NCBI GenBank assembly: GCA_016806145.1
Contig: CP063166.1
Location: 6,510,001-6,574,000, forward strand
Reading direction: 5' to 3'
DNA: 64,000 nucleotides
From: Variovorax paradoxus
GTDB taxonomy: Bacteria > Pseudomonadota > Gammaproteobacteria > Burkholderiales > Burkholderiaceae_C
Shown here: in pieces, positions 47,156-55,291 of the stretch
How positions within the stretch are numbered: position 1 is the first letter of the stretch
Layout: each line of letters begins with the position of its first letter
Translations under genes and position numbers: made by a program
The notes under the pieces: generated by a model
Database searches by the model: none
What the model saw: only the letters and a program-made list of their open reading frames with translations
Told to the model about the DNA's origin: nothing

Positions 47156-47848
47156 TCAGAGCCCGCCGTTGCCGGCCGCGGGAGCGGTTTCGGCGGCAGC
47201 CTCGGCCTTCTTCGGCTTGTCCTTCTTTTTGCCGTCCTTCTTGTCCGCTTTCTTTTCCGACTTCTTCCCGGATTTCTTCTCGGACTTCTTGTCGGCCTTC
47301 TTGTCGGCCTTTTTCTTCTCGGCCTTCTTCGCTTCCTTCTTCTTCGCCTTCTTCTTTTTCTTCTTGTCCTCTTCCTCGTCGTCCTTCGGCGTGAGCAGCG
47401 TGCCGCGGCATTGCTCGGAGCCGCAGTAGCACGGGAACTCGGACAGCAGCTTCTCGGTGTACGGCTCGTCGATGATCAGGCCGTAGTCGTAGTTGAGTTC
47501 CTCGCCGGCCGCGATGTTGCGCAGCGCCTTGATATAAACGCGCCCATCGACCTCGTCGGCCTCGCAGTTCGGCTCGCACGAGTGATTGATCCAGCGGGCC
47601 GCATTGCCGTCGACGTTGCCGTCGATCACGCGCCCGTCGTCGATATGGAAGTAGAAAGTGTGATTCGGCTGGGCCGGATCGTGCGGATGGCGGCGCAGCG
47701 CCTCCTTCCACGTGATGATCTCGCCCTTGTATTCGATGATCCGCTCACCTTCGGCCAGGTCCTGCACCGCGAACACGCCGTTCCCGTGAACGGAGGAACG
47801 CCGCGTCTGGATTCGGCGGGCGTTGGAAAGTGGGGATTTGGAAGGCAT
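47156..47848 (-). CDS. SET-domain protein-lysine methyltransferase with Lys-rich tail
   Basis: This 230-residue protein has a complete SET domain (residues 10-135: SSVHGNGVFAVQDLAEGERIIEYKGE, the SAM/active-site motif ARWINHSCEPNCEA, the catalytic Tyr region GEELNYDYG) and a post-SET cysteine cluster (CYCGSEQCRGTLL). From residue 155 the tail is acidic (DDEEED) and then about 55 residues of Lys/Ala/Glu repeats like histone H1. It should methylate lysines of a cytoplasmic or nucleoid protein. It is divergent from topB, which has a similar Lys/Ala-rich tract. Targets are unknown, and the tail itself is a candidate. Confidence 0.92.
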   Translation of the reverse strand: MPSKSPLSNARRIQTRRSSVHGNGVFAVQDLAEGERIIEYKGEIITWKEALRRHPHDPAQPNHTFYFHIDDGRVIDGNVDGNAARWINHSCEPNCEADEVDGRVYIKALRNIAAGEELNYDYGLIIDEPYTEKLLSEFPCYCGSEQCRGTLLTPKDDEEEDKKKKKKAKKKEAKKAEKKKADKKADKKSEKKSGKKSEKKADKKDGKKKDKPKKAEAAAETAPAAGNGGL

Positions 47849-47869
47849 CGCCGAAGTCTGTTAGTTTGA

Positions 47870-47904
47870 ATATGCACACATGCGCGTGCGCGTGTGCGCA
47901 CGCG
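47870..47904. other. 35-bp alternating purine-pyrimidine (Z-DNA-prone) tract
   Basis: Every step from 47870 to 47904 alternates purine and pyrimidine, mostly as CG, TG and CA steps. It lies in the 140-bp gap between the divergent SET and topB starts, 22 bp before the SET ATG and 85 bp before the topB ATG. Such tracts flip to Z-DNA under negative supercoiling. Confidence 0.8.
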
Positions 47905-47988
47905 AGAAGCCGCCGAGTATAGAGAGAGCCCATGGCACTGCGCGCATGGCCCGCGAGCCGGCTTGGCGAAACAGTTGAGAGAGCACAG

Positions 47989-50940
47989 ATGACGAAGACA
48001 TTGGTTATTGCAGAAAAACCGTCGGTGGCGCAGGACATCGTGCGTGCGCTCACGCCGGTGGCCGGCAAGTTCGACAAGCACGACGAGCACTTCGAGAACG
48101 ACCAGTACGTCGTGACCAGTGCCGTCGGCCACCTGGTGGAAATCCAGGCGCCCGAGGAGTTCGACGTCAAGCGCGGCAAGTGGAGCTTCGCCAACCTGCC
48201 GGTGATCCCGCCGCACTTCGACCTCAAGCCGGTGGACAAGACCAAGACCCGCCTCAACGCGGTGGTCAAGCAGGCCAAGCGCAAGGACGTGACCCAGCTC
48301 GTGAACGCCTGCGACGCGGGCCGCGAGGGCGAACTGATCTTCCGCCTGATCGAGCAGTACGCCGGCGGCAAGACGGGCCTGAACAAGCCGGTGCGCCGGT
48401 TGTGGCTGCAGTCGATGACGCCGCAGGCGATCCGCGACGGCTTCGACTCGCTGCGCACCGAGAAGCAGATGCAGGGCCTGGCCGATGCCGCGCGCTCGCG
48501 CTCCGAGGCCGACTGGCTCGTGGGCATCAACGGCACGCGCGCGATGACGGCCTTCAACTCGCGCGACGGCGGCTTCTTCCTCACCACCGTGGGCCGGGTG
48601 CAGACGCCCACGCTGTCGGTGGTGGTCGAGCGCGAGGAGCAGATCCGCAAGTTCGTCTCGCGCGACTACTGGGAAGTGCACGCCAGCTTCCTGGCCGAAG
48701 CCGGCCACTATCCGGGCAAGTGGTTCGACCCGGCCTGGAAAAAGGCCAGCGCCCCGCTGCTGCCCAGCGGCGAGCCCGACCCCGAGCAACGCGCCGACCG
48801 GATCTGGAACGAGCGCGACGCGCTCGCCATCGCGCAGGCCGCGCGCGGCAAGCCCGCCAGCGTCACGGAAGAAAGCAAGCCCACCACCCAGGCCTCGCCC
48901 CAGCTGTTCGACCTGACCTCGCTGCAGCGCGAGGCCAACAGCCGCTTCGGCTTCTCGGCCAAGACCACGCTGGCGCTGGCCCAGAGCCTGTACGAACGTC
49001 ACAAGGCACTGACCTACCCGCGGACCGACTCGCGCGCCCTGCCCGAGGACTACCTGCCGGTGGTCAAGCAGACCATGGGCATGCTCGCCACCAGCGGCAT
49101 GCGCCACCTCGCGCCGTTCGCGCAGCAGGCGATCGACCAGAACTACGTGAAGCCGAGCAAGCGCATCTTCGACAACGCGAAGGTGTCGGATCACTTCGCG
49201 ATCATCCCGACCCTGCAGGCGCCCAGCGGCCTGTCGGAAGCCGAGCAGCGCCTGTACGACTTCGTGGTGCGCCGCTTCCTGTCGGTGTTCTTCCCGAGCG
49301 CCGAATACCAGGTCACGACCCGCGTCAGCACGGTGGCGCAAGCTGGCAAGAACTACGCCTTCCGCTCCGACGGTAAGGTGCTGGTCAAGCCGGGCTGGCT
49401 CGCGATCTACGGCAAGGAAGCCGTCAGCGACGACGACGAGAAGGACGGCAAGAACCTGGTGCCGGTGAAGCCCGGCGAGATGGTGCTGGCCGAGACGGTC
49501 GACACCAAGGGCCTGAAGACGCGCCCGCCGGCGCGCTACTCCGAAGCCACGCTGCTCGGCGCCATGGAAGGCGCGGGCAAGACCATCGACGACGAGGAAC
49601 TGCGCGAGGCCATGCAGGAGAAGGGCCTGGGCACGCCAGCCACGCGCGCGGCCACCATCGAAGGCCTGATCGCCGAGAAGTACATGCTGCGCGAGGGTCG
49701 CGAGCTGATCCCGACCGCCAAGGCCTTCCAGCTCATGACGCTGCTGCGCGGCCTCGGCGTGGAGGAACTCTCCAAGGCCGAGCTCACCGGCGAATGGGAA
49801 TACAAGCTCGCGCAGATGGAGAAGGGGTCGCTGAGCCGCGACGCCTTCATGCGCGAGATCGCGGCGATGACCGAGCACATCGTCAAGAAGGCCAAGGAGT
49901 ACGACCGCGACACCGTGCCCGGCGACTACACGACCCTGGCCACGCCCTGCCCCAACTGCGGCGGCGTGGTGAAGGAGAACTACCGCCGCTACGGCTGCAC
50001 CGGCAAGAGCGGCACCGGCGAGGACGCCTGCGGCTTCTCGTTCGGCAAGTCGCCGGCCGGGCGCACCTTCGAGGTCGCCGAGGCCGAGGCGCTCCTGCGC
50101 GACAAGCACATCGGCCCGCTCGAGGGCTTCCGCTCCAAGGCCGGCTGGCCCTTCACCTCCGAGATCATCCTCAAGTACGACGAGGAGGCGAAGAACTGGA
50201 AGCTGGAGTTCGACTTCGGCGACGACAAGAACGAGGACAGCGGCGAGATCATCGACTTCAGCGAGCAGGACACGGTCGGCCCCTGCCCGATCTGCGGCGC
50301 GCCGGTGTTCGAGCACGGCAGCAACTACGTCTGCGAGAAGTCGGTGCCGACCCAGGCCCAGCCCACGCCGAGCTGCACCTTCAAGACCGGCAAGATCATC
50401 CTGCAGCAGCCGGTGGAGCGCGCGCAGATGGAGAAGCTGCTGGCCACCGGCAAGACCGACCTGCTCGACAAGTTCGTCTCGATGCGCACGCGCCGCGCCT
50501 TCAAGGCCTTCCTGACCTGGAATGCGGAAGAAGGCAAGGTGACCTTCGAGTTCGCGCCACGCGAGGGCGGCAGCAAATTCCCGCCGCGCAAGACCTTCGG
50601 CAAGGCCGCGCCGGCCGGCAAGACCGCGGCCGCCAAGAAGGTGGCGGCGAAGAAGGCGCCCGCGGCCAAGAAGGCTCCGGCCGAGAAGAAGGCGCCGCGC
50701 AAGACCGGCGCCGGCCTCAAGCCCAGCGACGCGCTCGCCGCGGTGATCGGCAACGAGCCGGTGGCGCGCACCGAGGTGGTCAAGAAGCTCTGGGACTACA
50801 TCAAGGCCAACGGCCTGCAGGATGCGAAGGACAAGCGCTCGATCAATGCCGACGCCAAGCTCAAGCCGGTGTTCGGCAAGGACCAGGTGACGATGTTCGA
50901 ACTCGCCGGCATCGTGGGCAAGCACCTCACGGCGCTCTGA
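47989..50940 (+). CDS. topB: DNA topoisomerase III with zinc ribbons, AK-rich linker and SWIB domain
   Basis: This 983-residue type IA topoisomerase has a TOPRIM domain (MTKTLVIAEKPSVAQDIV, NACDAGREGELIFR), the active-site Tyr segment ALTYPRTDSRALPEDY near residue 338 and the FDLTSLQREANSRFGFSAKTTL box. Cysteine clusters follow (CPNCGGVV, CPICGAPV), then an Ala/Lys linker (about 875-910) and a C-terminal SWIB domain (about 912-983, PSDALAAVIGNEPVARTEVVKKLWDYIKANGLQD). It relaxes and decatenates DNA. The ATG at 47989 is the family start with a GAGAG site. SWIB tails are known in some Burkholderiales and Chlamydia topoisomerases. Confidence 0.95.
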   Translation: MTKTLVIAEKPSVAQDIVRALTPVAGKFDKHDEHFENDQYVVTSAVGHLVEIQAPEEFDVKRGKWSFANLPVIPPHFDLKPVDKTKTRLNAVVKQAKRKDVTQLVNACDAGREGELIFRLIEQYAGGKTGLNKPVRRLWLQSMTPQAIRDGFDSLRTEKQMQGLADAARSRSEADWLVGINGTRAMTAFNSRDGGFFLTTVGRVQTPTLSVVVEREEQIRKFVSRDYWEVHASFLAEAGHYPGKWFDPAWKKASAPLLPSGEPDPEQRADRIWNERDALAIAQAARGKPASVTEESKPTTQASPQLFDLTSLQREANSRFGFSAKTTLALAQSLYERHKALTYPRTDSRALPEDYLPVVKQTMGMLATSGMRHLAPFAQQAIDQNYVKPSKRIFDNAKVSDHFAIIPTLQAPSGLSEAEQRLYDFVVRRFLSVFFPSAEYQVTTRVSTVAQAGKNYAFRSDGKVLVKPGWLAIYGKEAVSDDDEKDGKNLVPVKPGEMVLAETVDTKGLKTRPPARYSEATLLGAMEGAGKTIDDEELREAMQEKGLGTPATRAATIEGLIAEKYMLREGRELIPTAKAFQLMTLLRGLGVEELSKAELTGEWEYKLAQMEKGSLSRDAFMREIAAMTEHIVKKAKEYDRDTVPGDYTTLATPCPNCGGVVKENYRRYGCTGKSGTGEDACGFSFGKSPAGRTFEVAEAEALLRDKHIGPLEGFRSKAGWPFTSEIILKYDEEAKNWKLEFDFGDDKNEDSGEIIDFSEQDTVGPCPICGAPVFEHGSNYVCEKSVPTQAQPTPSCTFKTGKIILQQPVERAQMEKLLATGKTDLLDKFVSMRTRRAFKAFLTWNAEEGKVTFEFAPREGGSKFPPRKTFGKAAPAGKTAAAKKVAAKKAPAAKKAPAEKKAPRKTGAGLKPSDALAAVIGNEPVARTEVVKKLWDYIKANGLQDAKDKRSINADAKLKPVFGKDQVTMFELAGIVGKHLTAL

Positions 50941-50943
50941 GTC

Positions 50944-51930
50944 ATGCGGCGCAGACGCTTCGCAGGCACGGCCGCCGGCCTCGCGCTGGCACTGCTGTCC
51001 GCCTGGGTCCCGGCCCAGGCCGCCGACTGGCCCGACAAGCCCGTCAAGCTGGTGGTGCCCTTCCCGCCCGGGCAGGCCACCGACATCTTCGCGCGCGCGC
51101 TCGCCGAGCAGCTCGGCCGCCGGCTGGGCCAGCCGGTGATCGTCGACAACAAGGCCGGCGCCGGCAGCAACATCGGCACCGAGTTCGTGGTGCGTTCCGC
51201 GCCCGACGGGTACACGCTGGTGGTGGCCGGCAGCGCGATGGCGGTCAACCAGACGCTCTACGCCAAGCCCGGCTTCGACCCGCGCCGCGACCTCGTGGGC
51301 ATCTCGCTGATCGCGAAGGTGCCGCTGGTGTTCCTCGCCACGCCCGAGAGCGGCATCCGCACGCTGGGCGAACTCACGGCGCGCGCCAAGGCCGAGCCCG
51401 GCCGGCTCAGCTACGCGAGCGCCGGCATCGGCGGCACGCAGCATCTGTCGGGCGAGATGTACAAGTCGGCGGCGCATGTGTTCATCACGCACATTCCGTA
51501 CCGGGGCAGCGGGCCCGCGCAGGCCGACTTCCTCGGCAACCAGGTGCCGCTGATGATCGATTCGGTGACCGCCGCGCTGCCGCACATCAAGGCCGGCAAG
51601 GCGATCCCGCTGGCCGTGACCTCGGCCACGCGCTCCTCGCAGCTGCCCGATGTGCCCACCGTGCGCGAGAGCGGCGTGGCCGGCACGCGCGACTTCGAGG
51701 CCGTGGGCTGGCTCGGCCTGATGGCGCCGCGCGGCACGCCACCCGAGGTGCTGGCACGCCTGAACCGCGAAGTGACCGAGATCCTCAAGAGCGAGCAGAT
51801 GGCGCGCTTCATGCGCGAGCGCGGCTCGGAGCCGGCGCCCACGACCGGGCCCGAGTTCGACCGCTTCGTCGCGAGCGAGATCGGACTCTGGGGCGCGGCC
51901 GTCAAGGCCTCGGGCGCGAAGCCCGAATAG
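50944..51930 (+). CDS. Bug-family tripartite tricarboxylate transporter substrate-binding protein
   Basis: This 328-residue periplasmic receptor has a signal peptide cleaved after AQA and the Bug/TctC fold ([93 protein letters not shown]). It starts 4 bp after topB, likely by chance. No TctA/TctB membrane genes are nearby, so it is an orphan receptor. It could serve the TctDE-like system at 43947 or another transporter. Confidence 0.93.
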   Translation: MRRRRFAGTAAGLALALLSAWVPAQAADWPDKPVKLVVPFPPGQATDIFARALAEQLGRRLGQPVIVDNKAGAGSNIGTEFVVRSAPDGYTLVVAGSAMAVNQTLYAKPGFDPRRDLVGISLIAKVPLVFLATPESGIRTLGELTARAKAEPGRLSYASAGIGGTQHLSGEMYKSAAHVFITHIPYRGSGPAQADFLGNQVPLMIDSVTAALPHIKAGKAIPLAVTSATRSSQLPDVPTVRESGVAGTRDFEAVGWLGLMAPRGTPPEVLARLNREVTEILKSEQMARFMRERGSEPAPTTGPEFDRFVASEIGLWGAAVKASGAKPE

Positions 51931-51942
51931 GCTGCGGCGCGA

Positions 51943-52806
51943 TCAGGCCGGCGTGAAGTCGGTCGACAGCGACAGCGACTCCCACGCGCGCAGCTCCGCC
52001 TGCAGCGCGGCCAGCTTCTCGTGCACCGCCTTCACCGCGTCGCTGCCCAGCAGCAGGTGCGCGGGCGGCTTCGGCGCCTCGACGATGCGCAGCATGGCGC
52101 GCGCGGCCTTCACCGGATCGCCCGCCTGCTTGCCGCTGCGCGCCAGCCGCGCCGCGCGCACCGGGCCCAGCACGGGTTCATAGTCGGCGATGGTCTGCGG
52201 CGCGCGCACCATCGAGCGGCCGGCCCAGTCGGTGCGAAAGCCGCCAGGCTCCACTGCCGTGACATGGATGCCGAAGCCCGCCACTTCCTTGCCGAGCGCC
52301 TCGGAGAGGCCCTCGAGCGCGAACTTGCTGCCGTGGTAGATGCCGAGCCCCGGGAAGGTGACGATGCCGCCCATCGAGGTGATGTTGAGGATGTGGCCGC
52401 GGCGGCGCGCGCGCATGAAGGGCAGCACGGCCCGGGCGACGGCCACCGCGCCGAACACGTTGACCTCGAACTGCCGGCGCACCTCGTCGAGCGAGGATTC
52501 CTCGAGCGTGCCTTCGTGGCCGTAGCCGGCGTTGTTGACCAGCACGTCGATGGCGCCGATGCCGGCCTCGACCTCGGCCACCACGCGCTCGACCTCGTCG
52601 TGGCGCGTCACGTCGAGCAGGCGGCCGAAGGAGCGGCCGGGTTGCAGCGCGTCGAAGGCGGCGCGCGCGGTCTCATCGCGCAGGGTGCCGATCACGCGGT
52701 GGCCGGCGGCCAGCGCCTCCTGCGCGAGCGCGCGGCCGAAGCCGGTGCTCACGCCGGTGATGAACCAGGTGCGCTGCGGTGAAGAAGAAGCGGGAGCGGA
52801 TGTCAT
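51943..52806 (-). CDS. SDR-family oxidoreductase
   Basis: This 287-residue classical short-chain dehydrogenase has the TGVSTGFG cofactor loop at residue 17, the NNAGYG motif near 90, catalytic Ser in NITSMGG near 142 and Y-H-G-S-K near 157, then the PGGFRTDW segment. An Arg after the second strand (LRDETAR) favours NADP. The substrate is unknown. It converges with the Bug gene across 12 bp and has a 227-bp upstream gap with two hairpins. Confidence 0.93.
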   Translation of the reverse strand: MTSAPASSSPQRTWFITGVSTGFGRALAQEALAAGHRVIGTLRDETARAAFDALQPGRSFGRLLDVTRHDEVERVVAEVEAGIGAIDVLVNNAGYGHEGTLEESSLDEVRRQFEVNVFGAVAVARAVLPFMRARRRGHILNITSMGGIVTFPGLGIYHGSKFALEGLSEALGKEVAGFGIHVTAVEPGGFRTDWAGRSMVRAPQTIADYEPVLGPVRAARLARSGKQAGDPVKAARAMLRIVEAPKPPAHLLLGSDAVKAVHEKLAALQAELRAWESLSLSTDFTPA

Positions 52807-52863
52807 GGCGGTGTTCTCTGGGTGTTGTGTGCCCTGAATGTGCGCCCGGCTTGCGCCTTTGAT

Positions 52864-52898
52864 AAGCCGCCCGGCGAGCGAAGCGGCTTGCAGTTTTT
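52864..52898 (+). terminator. Hairpin plus T-run without an upstream gene
   Basis: AAGCCGC (52864-52870) pairs with GCGGCTT (52883-52889) and is followed by TTTTT. No open frame on the plus strand ends before it. It may close a small RNA or be a chance structure. Confidence 0.4.
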
Positions 52899-52948
52899 CT
52901 TCAAGATCGCGCGCGGCGGGAACCCGGCTTGCCGCCGCGGCACCAACG

Positions 52949-52974
52949 ACAAGACCCCGCGCGCGGGGTCTTGT
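52949..52974. terminator. 12-bp GC hairpin upstream of the small lipoprotein gene
   Basis: ACAAGACCCCGC (52949-52960) and its complement (52963-52974) form a near-perfect stem with a 2-nt gap. It lies 60 bp before the lipoprotein ATG. The T-run is short. It could be an attenuator or an orphan terminator. Confidence 0.5.
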
Positions 52975-53033
52975 TACATGCGCGCCATGATGCGCGGCCT
53001 ATAGTCGTTCGATCCACCCCTGGGACAGATTCC

Positions 53034-53213
53034 ATGAAGTCATTGATTGCCACCGCCTTCGCCCTCGCCATGGGCTTCTCGCTCGCGGGCTGTGCCTCGT
53101 CCTCGCGCACCGCCGATGCCGGCGGCACCGCGTCGTCGGGCAGCGGCGTGACGGTGTTCGGCACCATCGACGCCGGCGTCAGCGGCTACTCGACCAAGTC
53201 CGAGCGCCGCTGA
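53034..53213 (+). CDS. Small lipoprotein with porin-like C-terminal segment
   Basis: This 59-residue protein has a lipoprotein signal (MKSLIATAFALAMGFSLAGC, lipobox LAGC) and a short Ser/Gly/Ala-rich stretch. It ends VTVFGTIDAGVSGYSTKSERR. The last part resembles the first strand of Comamonadaceae general porins (VTxxGxxDAGV). A GGGACAG site precedes the ATG at 53034. It could be a conserved small lipoprotein or a truncated porin start attached to a lipid signal. No porin barrel follows. Confidence 0.7.
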   Translation: MKSLIATAFALAMGFSLAGCASSSRTADAGGTASSGSGVTVFGTIDAGVSGYSTKSERR

Positions 53214-53226
53214 ACCGGCGCGGCGC

Positions 53227-54150
53227 TCAGCGGCGACGCCGCAGCAGCGCCTGCTGCAGCACGCGCGCCGCGCGGTCGCGGATCTTGCCGGGCGCGCCGC
53301 GCAGCGTGGTCTTCGGCGCCACCTTGGCGGTGGCGCAGGCCCACAGGAAGTCGTGCAGGATCGGCGTGTCGTCCACGGTCTCGGTGCTGCCGTACTTGTG
53401 GAATTCGGGATGCCACTGCGTGGCCGCGATGTAGCTGCGGCCGCGCTCGGGCCGGCGGCGGATCGCCTCGGCCACCCGGTCGGGCAGGCTCCAGGCCTCG
53501 ACCTCGAAACCCGGCGCGAGGTCCTTCACGCCCTGGTGATGGATGCTGTTGACGCGCGCGGTCTGCACCTCGGGATAGAGCTTCGCGAGCCGCGTGCCGG
53601 GCACGATGCCGATCTGGTGGAAGTTCTGGTCGTAGGTCACCGGGTCGCGGTGGCGCAGCGTCTCGGGATGGCCGTGCTGCTCCTCGATGTCCTGGTAGAG
53701 CGTGCCGCCGAAGGCCACGTTGATGAGCTGCAGCCCGCGGCACACGCCGAAGATCGGCTTGCCGGCCTGCTCGAAGGCCTCGACCAGCGCGAGGTCGTAG
53801 AGGTCGCGCAGGCGGTCGCCGATCCAGGCGTCCTTCAGCGGCACCTCGCCGTAGCTGCCGGGCCAGACGTCGGCCCCGCCGTGCATCACCACGCCGTCGA
53901 GCCACTCGGCGTAGTGCGACAGCTTGGTGTCGCCGCGCGCGGTCTCGCCCGTGGGGCAGGGCACCATCACCACCATCGCGCCGGCCGACATCAGCCAGTG
54001 GGCGATCGACTGCTCGACGTACTGCAGGGTCTTGTTGGTGAACAGCGAGCGCGCCGGATCGGCGTGCGAGAAGCAGGCGGACAAACCGATCTTGAGTCGG
54101 GCGGAGACGGGCTGGGGCATCTCGATGGGTTCCCTGTGAGCGAAATTCAT
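53227..54150 (-). CDS. Class I glutamine amidotransferase-like hydrolase (gamma-glutamyl-GABA hydrolase family)
   Basis: This 307-residue protein has the peptidase C26 fold with catalytic Cys in IFGVCRGLQLINVAFGG, His in AATQWHPEFHKYG and the oxyanion segment VVMHGGADVWPG. It fits PuuD-like gamma-glutamyl-gamma-aminobutyrate hydrolases, but the substrate is not certain. The start at 54150 (MNFAHREPIEM) or 54120 (MPQPVSARLKIGL) cannot be decided, since the ribosome sites are weak. It is divergent from the isomerase-like gene at 54227. Confidence 0.87.
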   Translation of the reverse strand: MNFAHREPIEMPQPVSARLKIGLSACFSHADPARSLFTNKTLQYVEQSIAHWLMSAGAMVVMVPCPTGETARGDTKLSHYAEWLDGVVMHGGADVWPGSYGEVPLKDAWIGDRLRDLYDLALVEAFEQAGKPIFGVCRGLQLINVAFGGTLYQDIEEQHGHPETLRHRDPVTYDQNFHQIGIVPGTRLAKLYPEVQTARVNSIHHQGVKDLAPGFEVEAWSLPDRVAEAIRRRPERGRSYIAATQWHPEFHKYGSTETVDDTPILHDFLWACATAKVAPKTTLRGAPGKIRDRAARVLQQALLRRRR

Positions 54151-54226
54151 TCTGCGCCCACCGAACTTCGGTCGTGTGTCAGCCGAACCCGCGAAGTATC
54201 CTGTCGGGCCCACAAGGAGACACCGC

Positions 54227-55282
54227 ATGCAGACGATCAAGGGGCCCGCCATCTTCCTGGCCCAGTTCGCGGGCGATACCGCGCCCTTCAACTCGCTCGA
54301 CGCGATCGCGGGCTGGGCCGCGGGCCTGGGCTACAAGGGCGTGCAGATCCCGAGCTGGGACGCGCGTCTGATCGACCTGAAGAAGGCCGCCGAGAGCAGG
54401 ACCTACTGCGAGGAGATCCAGGGCACGCTGGCCGCGCACGGCCTGTCGATCACCGAGCTATCGACCCATCTGCAGGGTCAACTCGTCGCGGTGCACCCGG
54501 CCTACGACGCGGGCTTCGACGGCTTCGCGGCGCCCGAGGTGCGCGGCAATCCGTCGGCGCGCCAGCAATGGGCGGTGCAGCAGCTGCACTACGCGGCGAA
54601 GGCCTCGGCCAACCTCGGCCTCACGGCGCACGCGACCTTCTCGGGCGCGCTGGCCTGGCCCTACCTGTACTCGTGGCCGCCGCGCCCGCCGGGACTGATC
54701 GAGGAAGCCTTCGACGAGCTCGCACGGCGCTGGCGCCCGATCCTCGATGCCTTCGACGCGGTGGGCGTGGACGTGGGCTACGAGATCCATCCGGGCGAGG
54801 ACCTGCACGACGGCGTGAGCTACGAGATGTTCCTCGAGCGCGTGAACAACCATCCGCGCGCCTGCCTGCTCTACGACCCGAGCCACTTCGTGCTGCAGCA
54901 GCTCGACTACCTGGCCTACATCGACCACTTCCACGAGCGCATCAAGATCTTTCACGTGAAGGACGCCGAGTTCAATCCGACCGGCAAGCAGGGCGTGTAC
55001 GGCGGCTTCCAGAAATGGATCGACCGCGCCGGGCGCTTCCGCTCGCTGGGTGACGGGCAGGTCGACTTCAAGGCCATCTTCTCGAAGATGGCGCAGTACG
55101 ACTTCCCGGGCTGGGCGGTGCTCGAGTGGGAGTGCTGCATCAAGCATCCCGAGGACGGCGCGCGCGAGGGCGCGAAGTTCATCGCCGACCACATCATCCG
55201 CGTGGCCGACCGGGCCTTCGACGACTTCGCGGCCGGCGGTGTGGACGTGGCCGCCAACCGGCGCGTGCTCGGGCTCGACTGA
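54227..55282 (+). CDS. Xylose-isomerase-like TIM-barrel protein
   Basis: This 351-residue TIM barrel is of the sugar-phosphate isomerase/AP-endonuclease-2 superfamily. It has metal-ligand segments VGYEIHPGEDLHDG, CLLYDPSHFVLQQLDY (Asp and His), IKIFHVKDAEF (His/Asp) and WAVLEWECC (Glu). This arrangement fits divalent-metal isomerases or epimerases. The ATG at 54227 has a GGAGA site. It is probably an inositol- or sugar-catabolic enzyme, but no other catabolic gene flanks it. It converges with the catalase-like gene across 9 bp. Confidence 0.88.
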   Translation: MQTIKGPAIFLAQFAGDTAPFNSLDAIAGWAAGLGYKGVQIPSWDARLIDLKKAAESRTYCEEIQGTLAAHGLSITELSTHLQGQLVAVHPAYDAGFDGFAAPEVRGNPSARQQWAVQQLHYAAKASANLGLTAHATFSGALAWPYLYSWPPRPPGLIEEAFDELARRWRPILDAFDAVGVDVGYEIHPGEDLHDGVSYEMFLERVNNHPRACLLYDPSHFVLQQLDYLAYIDHFHERIKIFHVKDAEFNPTGKQGVYGGFQKWIDRAGRFRSLGDGQVDFKAIFSKMAQYDFPGWAVLEWECCIKHPEDGAREGAKFIADHIIRVADRAFDDFAAGGVDVAANRRVLGLD

Positions 55283-55291
55283 GGCCGCCGC

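Noticed and set aside
47626..51585. 1319-codon open frame on the minus strand opposite topB
   Set aside because: It lies antisense to a complete topoisomerase with all family motifs. Long antisense frames are common in DNA with this third-position GC. Its translation is low-complexity Arg/Ala/Leu/Gly without any domain.
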